Counted from the first letter of the stretch, positions 30,856 to 39,497 are shown. The stretch is 64,000 nucleotides of DNA from Myxococcus xanthus (GCF_006402735.1 NZ_CP017174.1:6180001-6244000), one strand, 5' to 3'. Numbers and translations: made by a program. The notes: generated from the sequence alone by a model not told the origin.

Positions 30856-31140
30856 TCAACCAAGGAAGACGTCCACGTCCGCTGGCCGGACGCGGATGGC
30901 GTTGCTCCCCCGGATGTGGGGCAGTTCGCCTCGCTCACACAGCCGATAGCCGGTGGCGGTACAGACGGACAACCGCTCCGCGACCGCCCACCGCACGGTG
31001 AGCAGGCGCGCCCTCCCGCTCGGCAGCGCGCGGAGCCGCGCGGGCCCCTGACCTTGCAGGACGCTCGCCACCGCCGCCAGGCTTGCCCCGGACTGGATGA
31101 GCAACGAGGCGCACGTGCCGCGCAGGTCGTGAAAGCGCAA
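30856..31140 (-). pseudogene. Integrase C-terminal box fused to excisionase-type HTH, remnant
   Basis: The first part, MRFHDLRGTCASLLIQSGAS, is the box II region of tyrosine recombinases (HxLR motif), but the catalytic Tyr and the rest are missing. After about 15 residues of garbled sequence comes a complete excisionase/MerR-like DNA-binding motif: VAERLSVCTATGYRLCERGE and then RVRPADVDVFLG, ending at a stop. In intact phage modules these are two genes (int then xis). The join is best explained by an internal deletion. It gives the source of the island: a phage-type integration module on the minus strand. Confidence 0.7.
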
Positions 31141-31407
31141 CCGGCGCGGCCATGCACCGCCAATTGGCGCTCCTCCGGACGCGACCCGGTTTCCTGCGCT
31201 GTCAGACCTCAGAGATAGGACTCCTCAGGCCGGGCTCCCGTCTCGCTGCCATCACGCCTGCATGCAACAGCTGCAATGGGGTCTCCGACCACGCGGCCCT
31301 GCTGGAGCAGGCGCTTCGACACGGGAGAGGGGATGAGGAGGACGTGCGCTTCGAGTCCCATGCCGTGCGCACAACCGCCGCGAGGGAACGCGGCTCCGAG
31401 GTCATAC

Positions 31408-34400
31408 ATGTCCATTCGTCACACACTCGCCATCCTGGCGGGTTCTCTGTTCATCGCCTGTGGGGCGGTCGAGACCGAGTCGTCCGACACCTCCACCGCG
31501 GCCGTGTCGCAGGAGCTCAGCGGGTTCACCGGCCCGATGAGCAACTCCCATCAATATCCCAGGCTCGCGCTGCTGAACGACGGGCGCGTGCTCGCCGCCG
31601 ACGGCCTCGTGTCGGAGCTCTACGACCCCGCAACGAATACCTGGACCGCCACGCCGCCCATGACCGCCAGTCGCGTCTTCCACAGCCTCATCACCCTGGC
31701 GGATGGACGGGTGCTGGCCGCAGGGGGTGGCATGGGAAGCTACCTGTCCTCGGCGGAGTTGTTTGATCCGCAGACGAAGACCTGGACGCCCACGGGCTCG
31801 ATGGCCGTCGGCCGCGAGCGGGCGCTGAACACGCGGCTGGCGGATGGACGCGTGCTGGTGATGGGAGGCCTGAGCACCGGCTCTGTAACCGTCAAGTCCG
31901 CCGAAATCTATGACCCCGCGACGGGGACCTGGTCGTCCGCGGGCGATGCCAACTACCCCAGCTCGCAGGGCACCGCCACGCTGTTGCCGGACGGGCGCGT
32001 GCTGCTCATCTCCATGTATGGAGGCGAGCTGTTCGACCCCGCCACGAACACCTTCACGAAGGTGGGGACCATGACCAACGGGCGTACCGACCACGTGGCC
32101 ACGCTGCTGCAGGACGGCCGCGTGCTCCTCGTCGGGGGACGCACGGCGACGGAGCTGTTCGACCCGGCGCTGCTCCACTTCACGGCCACCGGCTCGCCGA
32201 CGAACAGCAGCCGCTGGCAAGCGACTGGCACGGTGCTGGCGGACGGCACGGTGCTGCTCACGGGCGGCTACAACAGCGCGGGGGAGACGCTCGCCTCCGT
32301 CGAGCGCTACGATCCCGCCACGGGCACGTGGACGCAAGGGACCCCGCTCCTGCAGAAGCGTGAGTACGCGAAGATGGTCCAGCTGACCACGGGCGATGCC
32401 CTGGTGGTGGGAGGCGTGTACCGCATCCCCGGCGGCGGCAGCATGATCATCGGCGGCACCCAGGCCGCGGAGCTCATCTCCCTGACGACGTGCACGCCCA
32501 CCACCTGTGAGGCACAGGGCAAGACCTGCGGCACCATTCCCAACGGCTGTGGCGCAACGTTGAGCTGCGGAACCTGTGGCGCAGGCCAGATGTGCTCGGC
32601 GGCCAACGTCTGTGTCTGCGCGCCCACCACCTGCGCCGCGCAGGGCAAGAACTGCGGCACCATTCCGGACGGGTGTGGCAGCACGCTGAGCTGTGGCACC
32701 TGCGGCGCCGGCCAGGCGTGCTCGGCGGCCAACGTCTGCGTGTGCGTGCCCACCACGTGCGCGGCGCAGAACCGCACCTGCGGCAGCATGTCGGATGGTT
32801 GCGGTGGCACGCTGGACTGCGGCACCTGCGGCGCCGGTTCCGCCTGTGACACGGGTCCGGGAGTCTGCGTGCCCGTGCAGTCGGGACAGGCGCAGTACGA
32901 CGCGACGCTGAAGGTCCCCGTGTGCACGGGGGAGTCCTCCTCCTGTGATTCGGGCACGCTGCTCGTGGGCCGTGGCCCCGAGGGCTCCGAGCCGAACGCT
33001 CCCAACACCCTGGGCGGCACCTGCGCCGACGGCATGGGCGGCAGCTTCCATGTGGACGAGTCGCTCGACCGGCTCAAGGTGCGCAGCCTCGACGGCGGTC
33101 CGCTCACCGCGGGCAAGACGGTCATCGTCGACGCGACGGTGTGGGCCTTCTCCGGCTACTCGACCGACTTCCTGGACATCTACTCCGCTGCGGATGCGTC
33201 CAACCCGAGCTGGGTCTTCGTGGCGACGGTGGCTCCGTACACGGCGGGCTCCCAGGTCCTATCGACGAGCTTCGTGTTGCCGCACGGCGCCCGGCAAGCC
33301 GTGCGCGGCGTCTTCCGCTACAACGGCTCGGCGGCGCCCTGCTCGACGGGCTCCTACGATGACCGTGACGACCTGGTCTTCCAGGTCGTGACGCCCGTCG
33401 ACACGCAGGCGCCCTCCGTCTCGCTCACGTCTCCCGTGCCGGGGGCGACGGTCCGCGGCCAGGTGGTGCTCCAGGCGTCCGCGAGCGATGACGTCGGCGT
33501 CACGCGTGTCGACTTCTACGTGCAGACCAACACCCCGGGCACGCAGGCGGCGCTCGTGGGCTCCGACACCACCGCGCCGTACTCGGTGACGTGGAACACG
33601 CTGCAGGCGGCGCCCGCCAGCTCGTACCTCCTGACCGCGCGCGCCTACGACGCCGCGAGCAATGAGACGGTCTCCGCGCTCCAGGTCAACGTCGTGGACA
33701 ACACGGGGCCGGGGGTGACGCTGGACAGCCCGCTCAACGGCGCCACGGTGAGCGGAACGGTGACGCTGGCCGCCACCGCGCAGGACTACTCGGGCATCCA
33801 GAAGGTCACGTTCTACGTCGACGGTCAGGCTGTCGGTACGGCCACGAGCGCGCCGTACTCGGTGGCGTGGAGCGCGGCGAGCGCCACGGCGGGCACGCAC
33901 ACCGTGCATGCGGTGGCCTGGGACGTGCCGGGCAACTCCGCATCATCCCAGTCGGTCAGCATCACCGTCGCGGGATCTTCGGGCGGCGCCATCCAGGCGA
34001 GCTACAGCAGCACGTGGCGTGCACCGTCGTGCGCGGGGGTCGGGGGGGCGAGCTGCGACTCGGGCACCCTGCTCACGGGCCGGGGCAGTGTGGGCCCCGA
34101 GCTGAACGCGCCCAACACGGTGGGCGGCAGTTGCTCCGATGGAAACTCAGGCAGCTTCCACCGGGACGAGTCCATCGACCGGCTTGTCCTCGCCACCGTG
34201 GATGGTGGGGCGCTGCGCGCGGGTACGGCGGCACGACTCACCGCAACCGTCTGGGCATTCAACACGACGGACGTGCTGGATGTGTACTCCGCGCCGAGCG
34301 CCACGTCGCCGGTGTGGACGCTGGTCGGGACGGTCCCCGCCGCGGGCTCCGGCCTCCAGAGCCTGTCGGTGACCTACACACTGCCGGCCGGCTCCGCGCA

Positions 34401-34497
34401 GGTGGTGCGCGCGGTGTTCCGTTACGGGGGCCTGAGCAGCCCCTGCCCCACCGGGGAACTCGACGACAAGGACGACCTCGTCTTCAGCGCGATGTAA
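31408..34497 (+). CDS. Kelch-repeat surface lipoprotein with Cys-rich and jelly-roll domains
   Basis: A 1029-residue lipoprotein (MSIRHTLAILAGSLFIACGA; Cys18). Start ATG 31408 chosen by the signal. Residues about 40-365: six to seven kelch-like repeats (ATNTWTATPPMTASRVFHSL, LADGRVLAAGGG and so on), giving a beta-propeller. About 370-495: three near-identical 43-residue Cys-rich repeats with CGTIPNGCG and LSCGTCGAGQ. About 500-665 and 870-1029: two copies of one beta-sandwich domain (SCDSGTLLVGRG... and SCDSGTLLTGRG...). Between them two Ig-like Big domains (SVSLTSPVPGATVRG, VTLDSPLNGATVSG). Secreted multidomain adhesin or glycan-binder. It sits inside the island and is followed by a strong terminator. 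Confidence 0.85.
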   Translation: MSIRHTLAILAGSLFIACGAVETESSDTSTAAVSQELSGFTGPMSNSHQYPRLALLNDGRVLAADGLVSELYDPATNTWTATPPMTASRVFHSLITLADGRVLAAGGGMGSYLSSAELFDPQTKTWTPTGSMAVGRERALNTRLADGRVLVMGGLSTGSVTVKSAEIYDPATGTWSSAGDANYPSSQGTATLLPDGRVLLISMYGGELFDPATNTFTKVGTMTNGRTDHVATLLQDGRVLLVGGRTATELFDPALLHFTATGSPTNSSRWQATGTVLADGTVLLTGGYNSAGETLASVERYDPATGTWTQGTPLLQKREYAKMVQLTTGDALVVGGVYRIPGGGSMIIGGTQAAELISLTTCTPTTCEAQGKTCGTIPNGCGATLSCGTCGAGQMCSAANVCVCAPTTCAAQGKNCGTIPDGCGSTLSCGTCGAGQACSAANVCVCVPTTCAAQNRTCGSMSDGCGGTLDCGTCGAGSACDTGPGVCVPVQSGQAQYDATLKVPVCTGESSSCDSGTLLVGRGPEGSEPNAPNTLGGTCADGMGGSFHVDESLDRLKVRSLDGGPLTAGKTVIVDATVWAFSGYSTDFLDIYSAADASNPSWVFVATVAPYTAGSQVLSTSFVLPHGARQAVRGVFRYNGSAAPCSTGSYDDRDDLVFQVVTPVDTQAPSVSLTSPVPGATVRGQVVLQASASDDVGVTRVDFYVQTNTPGTQAALVGSDTTAPYSVTWNTLQAAPASSYLLTARAYDAASNETVSALQVNVVDNTGPGVTLDSPLNGATVSGTVTLAATAQDYSGIQKVTFYVDGQAVGTATSAPYSVAWSAASATAGTHTVHAVAWDVPGNSASSQSVSITVAGSSGGAIQASYSSTWRAPSCAGVGGASCDSGTLLTGRGSVGPELNAPNTVGGSCSDGNSGSFHRDESIDRLVLATVDGGALRAGTAARLTATVWAFNTTDVLDVYSAPSATSPVWTLVGTVPAAGSGLQSLSVTYTLPAGSAQVVRAVFRYGGLSSPCPTGELDDKDDLVFSAM

Positions 34498-34506
34498 TGA
34501 GGTGAG

Positions 34507-34540
34507 GGTGGCGCACGGGATGCCTCCGTGCGCCACCTTG
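34507..34540 (+). terminator. Strong terminator after the kelch lipoprotein gene
   Basis: Perfect 12-bp stem GGTGGCGCACGG (34507-34518) / CCGTGCGCCACC (34526-34537), 7-nt loop, followed by TTG; T-run is short. Confidence 0.8.
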
Positions 34541-34867
34541 CAGGGCGTGGGTGGAGGTAGGCGAACACGTCCACTTCTCTCAAGGGCTATCATGAGGGAG
34601 CCATTGGAACGCCACGAGGCCTGATTTGACTCCGACCTGCGTGAGGTCGAGCGCTGCATGGCTCCGGGAAAGAGCATCCCCCCTGGGACGACGGCGTGTT
34701 GCTCAGCGATGAGCGCTCATTGGTGATGTGCAAGCCAGGCGGCGTCGAGTGGACATGGGACGCTCCGTCCAGCATCGCCCAGCCCCGTGTGCGAAGCCGT
34801 AAGCCCTGGCACCATGCGGTCCGCTGTCCCGCCCCCCACCCAACAAACCGTTGAGGTCAGCTCACGC
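34541..34867. other. 327-nt gap before the P450 gene
   Basis: No gene or RNA recognised. The P450 promoter is expected here. Confidence 0.3.
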
Positions 34868-36133
34868 ATGTCCAAGACCAACGCCCCCTCAGGACTCGGG
34901 TCCGAGTACCACCCGCTCGACTCTCCCCAGCTCGAGAATCCTCATCCGTTCCTCGCGCGTGCACGGCGGGAGGAACCGGTGTTCTTCAGTCCGGCGTTGG
35001 GGGCGTGGGTGGTGACGCGCCATGCGGACATCAGCGCCGTGGTCGCCGATACCGCACACTTCTCGTCCGCAGAGTCCATCACGGTGGGCGCCGCGACGAC
35101 GCCGCCGGAGGTGGTCACCGCGCTGATGGACGGTTACCCCCTGGTGCCCAGCCTCGTCGACAATGATCCGCCAGCGCATGGCCGCTTCCGGAGCCTCGTC
35201 AGCAAGGCCTTTACCGGGAGGCGCCTCGCGGAGAAGGAGCCCTTCATCCGCACCCTCGTGGACGCGCTCATCCACTCCTTCAGGCACGAGAGGCAGGTGG
35301 ACCTGTTCCTCCGGTTCGCCCATCCACTGTCGTGCAGCATCATCGCGGAGATTCTCGGAATCCCCAGCTCGGACATCCACCGGTTCCGGCGCTGGTCCGA
35401 TGAGCTGTCCACGGTCCTCGCGGCGCATGGCCCCATCGAGCACCAGGTCGCGTGCGCGCGAGGCGTGGTCGAGTTCCAGCGATATCTGGCCTCGGCACTC
35501 AAGGAACGGGAAGTGTCCCCCCGAGAGGACCTGCTGAGCGACATCGTCACCGGGGCGCAGGCGATGACGCCGCCCATGAGCATGGCGGAGCTGGTGAGCC
35601 TGCTGATGCAGGTGCACTTCGCGGGACATGAAACAACCGCGGGTCTCATCGTGGGAGCGGTGGAGCTCCTGCTCGAGCATCCGGAGCAACTGCGGGCACT
35701 TCGGGACGACCCGGGCCTCATCGCAGGCGCGGTCGAGGAGGCGGTGCGGATGATCTCCCCCGTGCATGCCATGTTCCGTACGGCGCTGGAGGCGGTGGAG
35801 ATTGGGGGCGTGCCCATTCCCAAAGGAGCCCACATCCGCATCGTCTACGCGTCGGCCAACCGCGACGCGGCCCGGTTCCACGAGCCTGAGCGCTTCGACA
35901 TCCGGCGGCCTGACGTCAAGAAGCACCTCGCCTTCGGGCAAGGCCTCCATTTCTGCATCGGCGCGCCGCTCGCGCGGCTCGAGGCACGCCTGGCAGTGGA
36001 GGCACTGCTTCGAAGTCTCCCGGGGCTCCGGCTCGTACCGGGGCAGAAGCCGGGCTTCCTGAGGAGCGTCACCGTCCGGAGGCACGAGAGCCTCGAGGTC
36101 ACGTGGGACGTCCAGGCGATTCAGGCCCTCTGA
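34868..36133 (+). CDS. Cytochrome P450
   Basis: A 421-residue soluble bacterial P450 monooxygenase. The I-helix oxygen-binding motif is AGHETT (252-257), the K-helix ExxR is E291-R294, and the heme loop is FGQGLHFCIGAPLAR with the Cys ligand at 363. There is no membrane anchor, as in other bacterial class I P450s. ATG 34868 (MSKTNAPSG) matches the usual length of 400-420; upstream in-frame starts at 34787 or 34814 would add only low-quality sequence. No ferredoxin or reductase gene is nearby, so it borrows them. Substrate unknown; in myxobacteria such enzymes often decorate secondary metabolites. Confidence 0.93.
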   Translation: MSKTNAPSGLGSEYHPLDSPQLENPHPFLARARREEPVFFSPALGAWVVTRHADISAVVADTAHFSSAESITVGAATTPPEVVTALMDGYPLVPSLVDNDPPAHGRFRSLVSKAFTGRRLAEKEPFIRTLVDALIHSFRHERQVDLFLRFAHPLSCSIIAEILGIPSSDIHRFRRWSDELSTVLAAHGPIEHQVACARGVVEFQRYLASALKEREVSPREDLLSDIVTGAQAMTPPMSMAELVSLLMQVHFAGHETTAGLIVGAVELLLEHPEQLRALRDDPGLIAGAVEEAVRMISPVHAMFRTALEAVEIGGVPIPKGAHIRIVYASANRDAARFHEPERFDIRRPDVKKHLAFGQGLHFCIGAPLARLEARLAVEALLRSLPGLRLVPGQKPGFLRSVTVRRHESLEVTWDVQAIQAL

Positions 36134-36788
36134 CGACCAGCACCACCAGCGGAGCGAGGCTGGAGGTGCCCAACCGGGCTATCTCCAGCTCGCCGCCGGG
36201 AGCACCCTGCTCGGGCTGTGCAGGCTCACCAGGAGCGGCCCCTTTCCATCCCCGCCGAGCGCGCCAGTGCTGTCGGCGAAGGTGATGGGCACCTCGGTGG
36301 GGCACACCACCGGAGCGCGGCCGAGGAAGTCCGTCGCCACCGCCCGCTGCACGTCGCTGCACTCCATGCGGAAGTTGAAGCCGCGCTCCCCGGCTGCAGC
36401 AACGGAGAATCGGGAGCGAGGAGGACTTCGCGTATCGAATGGGCACCGCCGTGGTGGAGTCAGCGCGGCACGCTGTCCCAGAACGCGGAGCGTACAGGCG
36501 GGATAGAAGCAATGTTGAGGGTGAGGGCTGGAGCGGAGGAGCCGAGAAGGGCCACTGCCGGGGCCGCCCGAGCCGTGCGCCCAGCCTGTACAGAGGCCGC
36601 TTGAGCCCCCTTGGGGACACGTCAGCCCTGGCCGCCCTCCCCATGAGGTGCGCGGCAGGGGCTTGGCTCTCTTGTCCCGGGCGGATTGAGCCTCAACACC
36701 ACGCGGTCTGGGGGCCCTCTCGCCGGGGCCAGCCTCGCACCTGCCGTGGGCAGGCCCAGGTGCTTCAGATTCGCGCGCCCCCAGGCCG
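36134..36788. other. 655-nt gap with gene fragment
   Basis: No intact gene. On the minus strand, about 36179-36380 reads a plausible protein end, containing MECSDVQRAVATDFLGRAP and ITFADSTGALGGDGKG, with no start; it looks like the 3' remnant of a gene. Otherwise nothing. Confidence 0.35.
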
Positions 36789-37778
36789 TCAGTCGGCCAC
36801 GGCCCACAGCCCCACGGTGCCATCCCCCTGCCCCCAGGCCACGAAGCGCCCGTCGGGGGAGAAGACAGCATCACTCGACTGGAGGTCGTTGTCGTCGCTG
36901 GCACGGAAGAGGACCTCTCCCGTGTCGAAGTGGTGGAGGGCGAAGCCAGGACCGTCGTGCGCAGCGGCGAGCAGGTGCCCCTCCGGGTGGAAGTCCAGGT
37001 TGTAGGCGTAGCCGTAGAAGCCCGGAATCGTCCGGACGAGGCGGCGCTCCTCTGCGTGGACGACGGCGACGTTTTGAGTGGGGCCCCCCACGACCAGCAG
37101 GGGCTCCCGGGGATGGAACGAGACACTCCAGGCCGTCGACGCATCGATGGGCATCGTCCAAGGCTGCCCTCCCGACGCTACCTCCCACAGCCAGAGGACG
37201 CCTCTCTGGTCATCGTTCCACAGCGTGGCGGCCGCCGCGGCGAAGCGGCCATCCGCCGAGAGGGCACACGCGGTGACGGAGAACTCCCCCTCCGGCCACG
37301 GCAGCTCTCGAACCGGACGCCAAGCGCGGACATCCCAGAGAAGGCCCTCGCCCTCGTCCATCACCGCGAGCAGATAGGAGCCGTCCCTGGACGCACAGAG
37401 CGAGGTGACTGCGTGGGGCAGAAACTCCTGGCGCTGGAGAGAGCCATCCCTGGCGGACAGGGCCTTGAGGCTCGGCCGCCAGAGTCCCGAGGGTGACTGT
37501 TCCGGAGCGCCGACACAGACCACCAGTTCCCCCACCGCCACGGCAGGAGCCCCTAGGAGCGGCAACTCAGTGTCCATCACGGGATGGTCCGAAACCGTCC
37601 TTAAATCCCACCACCGTAGACGAGCGCGCCGACTGTCCTTTGCGACCAGCACCGCGCCTTGGGAGTCGAAGCCCAGTCGCTGGCCCGAGGAGAAGGAGAC
37701 GCGCACGGGGCCGAGTTGCCGCACGCGACTCAGGCGCGCGGCGTTGGCCGGGGTGATGATGGGACGTAGGGAGGTCAT
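36789..37778 (-). CDS. WD40-like beta-propeller protein
   Basis: A 329-residue cytoplasmic protein (no signal peptide) with about six WD40-type repeats: SLCASRDGSYLLAVMDEGE with LLWDVRAW, ACALSADGRFAAAAATLW with LWLWEVASGG, SVSFHPREPLLVVGG, DFHPEGHLLAAAHDG, and AVFSPDGRFVAWGQGDG with VGLWAVAD at the end. ATG 37778 is preferred to GTG 37784. Such proteins are scaffolds or sensors; no catalytic domain. It lies alone on the minus strand near the right end of the island. Confidence 0.8.
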   Translation of the reverse strand: MTSLRPIITPANAARLSRVRQLGPVRVSFSSGQRLGFDSQGAVLVAKDSRRARLRWWDLRTVSDHPVMDTELPLLGAPAVAVGELVVCVGAPEQSPSGLWRPSLKALSARDGSLQRQEFLPHAVTSLCASRDGSYLLAVMDEGEGLLWDVRAWRPVRELPWPEGEFSVTACALSADGRFAAAAATLWNDDQRGVLWLWEVASGGQPWTMPIDASTAWSVSFHPREPLLVVGGPTQNVAVVHAEERRLVRTIPGFYGYAYNLDFHPEGHLLAAAHDGPGFALHHFDTGEVLFRASDDNDLQSSDAVFSPDGRFVAWGQGDGTVGLWAVAD

Positions 37779-37787
37779 TGGCACTCT

Positions 37788-37910
37788 CTAAAGGCAGGTC
37801 CCCGTGCTGTGGTCGGGAATGCACTCGGGCAGGATGACGCGCCCATCCATGATGTCGAGCTCGAGGTGATAGTTCATGGAGTACTCGGTGTCCTTGTCCG
37901 AGAGTGACGC
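37788..37910 (-). pseudogene. 3' remnant of an unknown gene
   Basis: The minus-strand reading ends DTEYSMNYHLELDIMDG, then RVILPECIPDHSTGTCL and a stop at 37788. Composition is protein-like (acidic, few Arg), unlike the neighbouring shadow frames. No start: the sequence upstream joins RT-like DNA of the opposite strand near 37911. Likely the C-terminus of a small unknown protein truncated by rearrangement. Confidence 0.45.
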
Positions 37911-37911
37911 G

Positions 37912-38053
37912 GGGCTGGAGCCGCCGCGCAGCTCCAGGCACAACGTGCGTTGGAGCGCATCCGCGAAGAAGCGGAGGCCATTGGCGTCCAGTTGAACAAG
38001 GAGAAGACCCGGACGGTGTTGCTCACCGAGAAGGGGGCCAGGTTCGCGTTCCT
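37912..38053 (+). pseudogene. Reverse-transcriptase-like fragment (group II intron type)
   Basis: The plus-strand frame after the TGA at 37909-37911 reads QRALERIREEAEAIGVQLNK then EKTRTVLLTEKGARFAFL. This is the RT domain 6/7 region (LGxxLNxEKTR ... FxFLGF) of group II intron or diversity-generating RTs. The next codons, where GF should follow FL, are already the repeat sequence at 38054. So the RT gene is cut exactly at the right att boundary; the catalytic YADD part is also missing. Only about 47 residues; assignment by motif spacing. Confidence 0.5.
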
Positions 38054-38142
38054 TCGGGGGCGAGGGTTCGAATCCCTTCCGCCGCTCACTCATGAAGGCC
38101 GGTAGTCCTTGAGGAAACTCGGGACTGCCGGCCTTCGTGTTT
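38054..38142 (+). repeat. Right direct repeat (attR-like)
   Basis: Second copy of the tRNA-Gly 3' half and terminator, see 26440-26528. Only the 3' part of the tRNA is here, so it does not encode a functional tRNA. The single base change in the hairpin (G at 38127) makes a G-U pair. Confidence 0.9.
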
Positions 38143-38250
38143 GAGGGCCGACCGATACCCTCCACCAGGACCTGCACCTTCGTTACCGGGGCCAGTGCTC
38201 GCCCAACGAGGCGTCGAGGCGAGAACTGGGGACCTGCTGTACTCCGGGCG

Positions 38251-39243
38251 TCAGTAGTCCCAGCGGTAGACTTCCAGTTCCTTCACGTCATACCGGGTCG
38301 CGCCGCTCATGCTCAGACCGAAGTACTGGTACGTCTGGTCCGACGTGAAGGAGTGGACGTGCGTGCCACCGCCCGCGCCCGTGCGAGTGGCGAGCGTCAC
38401 CCAGGAACTCATGCCCGGCGTCCAGCCCATCAGCGTGTAGCCGGGGGGCACGAAGCTGCCCCATTTCACGACGACGCGGCGCACGGCCTCCGCCCGGCCC
38501 AGGTTGACGTTGAGCCACACCGTGTCCGAGGTGTTGGCGTGGTACGCCGAGCGCCATGCGCTGCGATAGTTCTCCAGGTGGTAGGCGCCATTGCCGTCCA
38601 CGGCGGCGCTGGGGGCGCTGATGCCCGTGTTCTCCGAGTCGCTCGCGCTAGCCGCCGTGCCAAAGGCAAGGTTGGGGTTGGAGTCCAGATCGAGTGAGCT
38701 GCCGAGGTCGTTCACGACTTCGAAGTCGACGATGAGGTTTTCCGTCTCCGGCTTCGTGCTGCCCAGCGCCTGTTTCACGCCCGGGGTGACGTCAATCCAG
38801 CACCCCAGGGGCTTGTAGGGAGATGCCGCGCGGCCGCCCAGCGCGGCGTCACTGAGGATGCTGTCGGCGGGCCCGGAGTCCTGGAGCGTGGTGAGGACGC
38901 TGCGGCCATAGCCCGCGTGCCCCGGGTGGCGGTTGGTGATGCGAATCTGCGTGCCCCACTTCAGCGAACGCGTGCTGCTGGTGCGCAGGTCCGACTGGGC
39001 CGCGGTGACGCCAGCCAGATTGACGATGGTGTTGTTGGCGGCGTTGTAGCCGTAGTCCAGTGGAAGCGCGACGTAGAGCGCGCTCCAGGAGATGGTCTTC
39101 CCACTGGCGCCGGTGCCACCCCAGAAGCTGGAGGCATAGGCGCGGCGCTTGCCGGTGAACTGCGCGTTGGCGGTGCCGCAGAGGAGCATGGCGAGCACGA
39201 GCGTCCAGATGGGCAAGCTGCCGCGGGACAGGGATGGGAGCAT
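38251..39243 (-). CDS. Secreted protein with RlpA-like (DPBB) and discoidin domains
   Basis: A 330-residue exported protein. ATG 39243 gives signal MLPSLSRGSLPIWTLVLAML (cleavage after ANA). Residues about 30-165 look like a double-psi beta-barrel of the RlpA/expansin-like type (YASSFWGGTGASGK, RITNRHPGHAGYGR, ALGG, LGCWIDVTPGVK), and residues about 195-330 form an F5/8 type C discoidin domain (AVDGNGAYHLENYRSAW, WLNVNLGRAEAVRRV, YDVKELEVYRWDY). Possible peptidoglycan- or polysaccharide-binding secreted protein. GAGAGG lies about 7 nt before the ATG. Confidence 0.75.
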   Translation of the reverse strand: MLPSLSRGSLPIWTLVLAMLLCGTANAQFTGKRRAYASSFWGGTGASGKTISWSALYVALPLDYGYNAANNTIVNLAGVTAAQSDLRTSSTRSLKWGTQIRITNRHPGHAGYGRSVLTTLQDSGPADSILSDAALGGRAASPYKPLGCWIDVTPGVKQALGSTKPETENLIVDFEVVNDLGSSLDLDSNPNLAFGTAASASDSENTGISAPSAAVDGNGAYHLENYRSAWRSAYHANTSDTVWLNVNLGRAEAVRRVVVKWGSFVPPGYTLMGWTPGMSSWVTLATRTGAGGGTHVHSFTSDQTYQYFGLSMSGATRYDVKELEVYRWDY

Positions 39244-39302
39244 GGAGCGAAGCCTCTCGGGGGAAGGGACGGAGCGAGCTTCGGAGCCATTCGGTGCGGG
39301 TG

Positions 39303-39497
39303 TCAAAAATCCGCCGAGGCCAAGGTTTCGGAGCGATTGCGCGCCCTGCTCGCCCGGCGTCGGGCAATGAAGGCGTCCACATCCGCAGGCAGAACGCGGA
39401 TAGCGTTGGTGCCCCGGACGTGAGCCAGTTCGCCCCGCTCACACAGCCGGTAGACGGTGGTGGACCAGGCCTGGACGCCGAAGAGTGCAGCGGCTGG
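39303..39497 (-). pseudogene. Second excisionase-like HTH remnant
   Basis: The minus strand reads VQAWSTTVYRLCERGELAHV then RGTNAIRVLPADVDAFIARR and a basic tail to the stop at 39303. It closely resembles the HTH in the remnant at 30856-31140 (YRLCERGEL ... RGxNAIRVxPADVD). Upstream sequence is garbled and no start is seen. A paralogous module lying outside the right repeat. Confidence 0.65.

Larger units (their letters stand above)
26440..38142. mobile_element. Genomic island at tRNA-Gly(CCC), about 11.6 kb
   Basis: Bounded by the 89-nt repeats at 26440-26528 and 38054-38142. Cargo: frameshifted discoidin gene, thrombospondin-3-like secreted protein, integrase/excisionase remnant, kelch-jelly-roll lipoprotein, cytochrome P450, WD40 protein and RT-like fragment. 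There is no intact integrase, so it is a fixed remnant. Temperate myxophages and integrative elements are known to use tRNA genes as att sites. A second excisionase-like remnant just outside (39303-39497) suggests more than one insertion at this locus. Confidence 0.75.

Noticed and set aside
32510-32880. Repeats in the kelch gene as possible mobile repeats
   Set aside because: They are in-frame Cys-rich protein repeats of about 43 codons, explained by domain duplication.
37788-38177. Continuous minus-strand ORF across the right repeat (GFEPSPPKEREPG...)
   Set aside because: It joins antisense tRNA, antisense RT-like DNA and a real gene end; only the last part (37788-37910) looks protein-coding.
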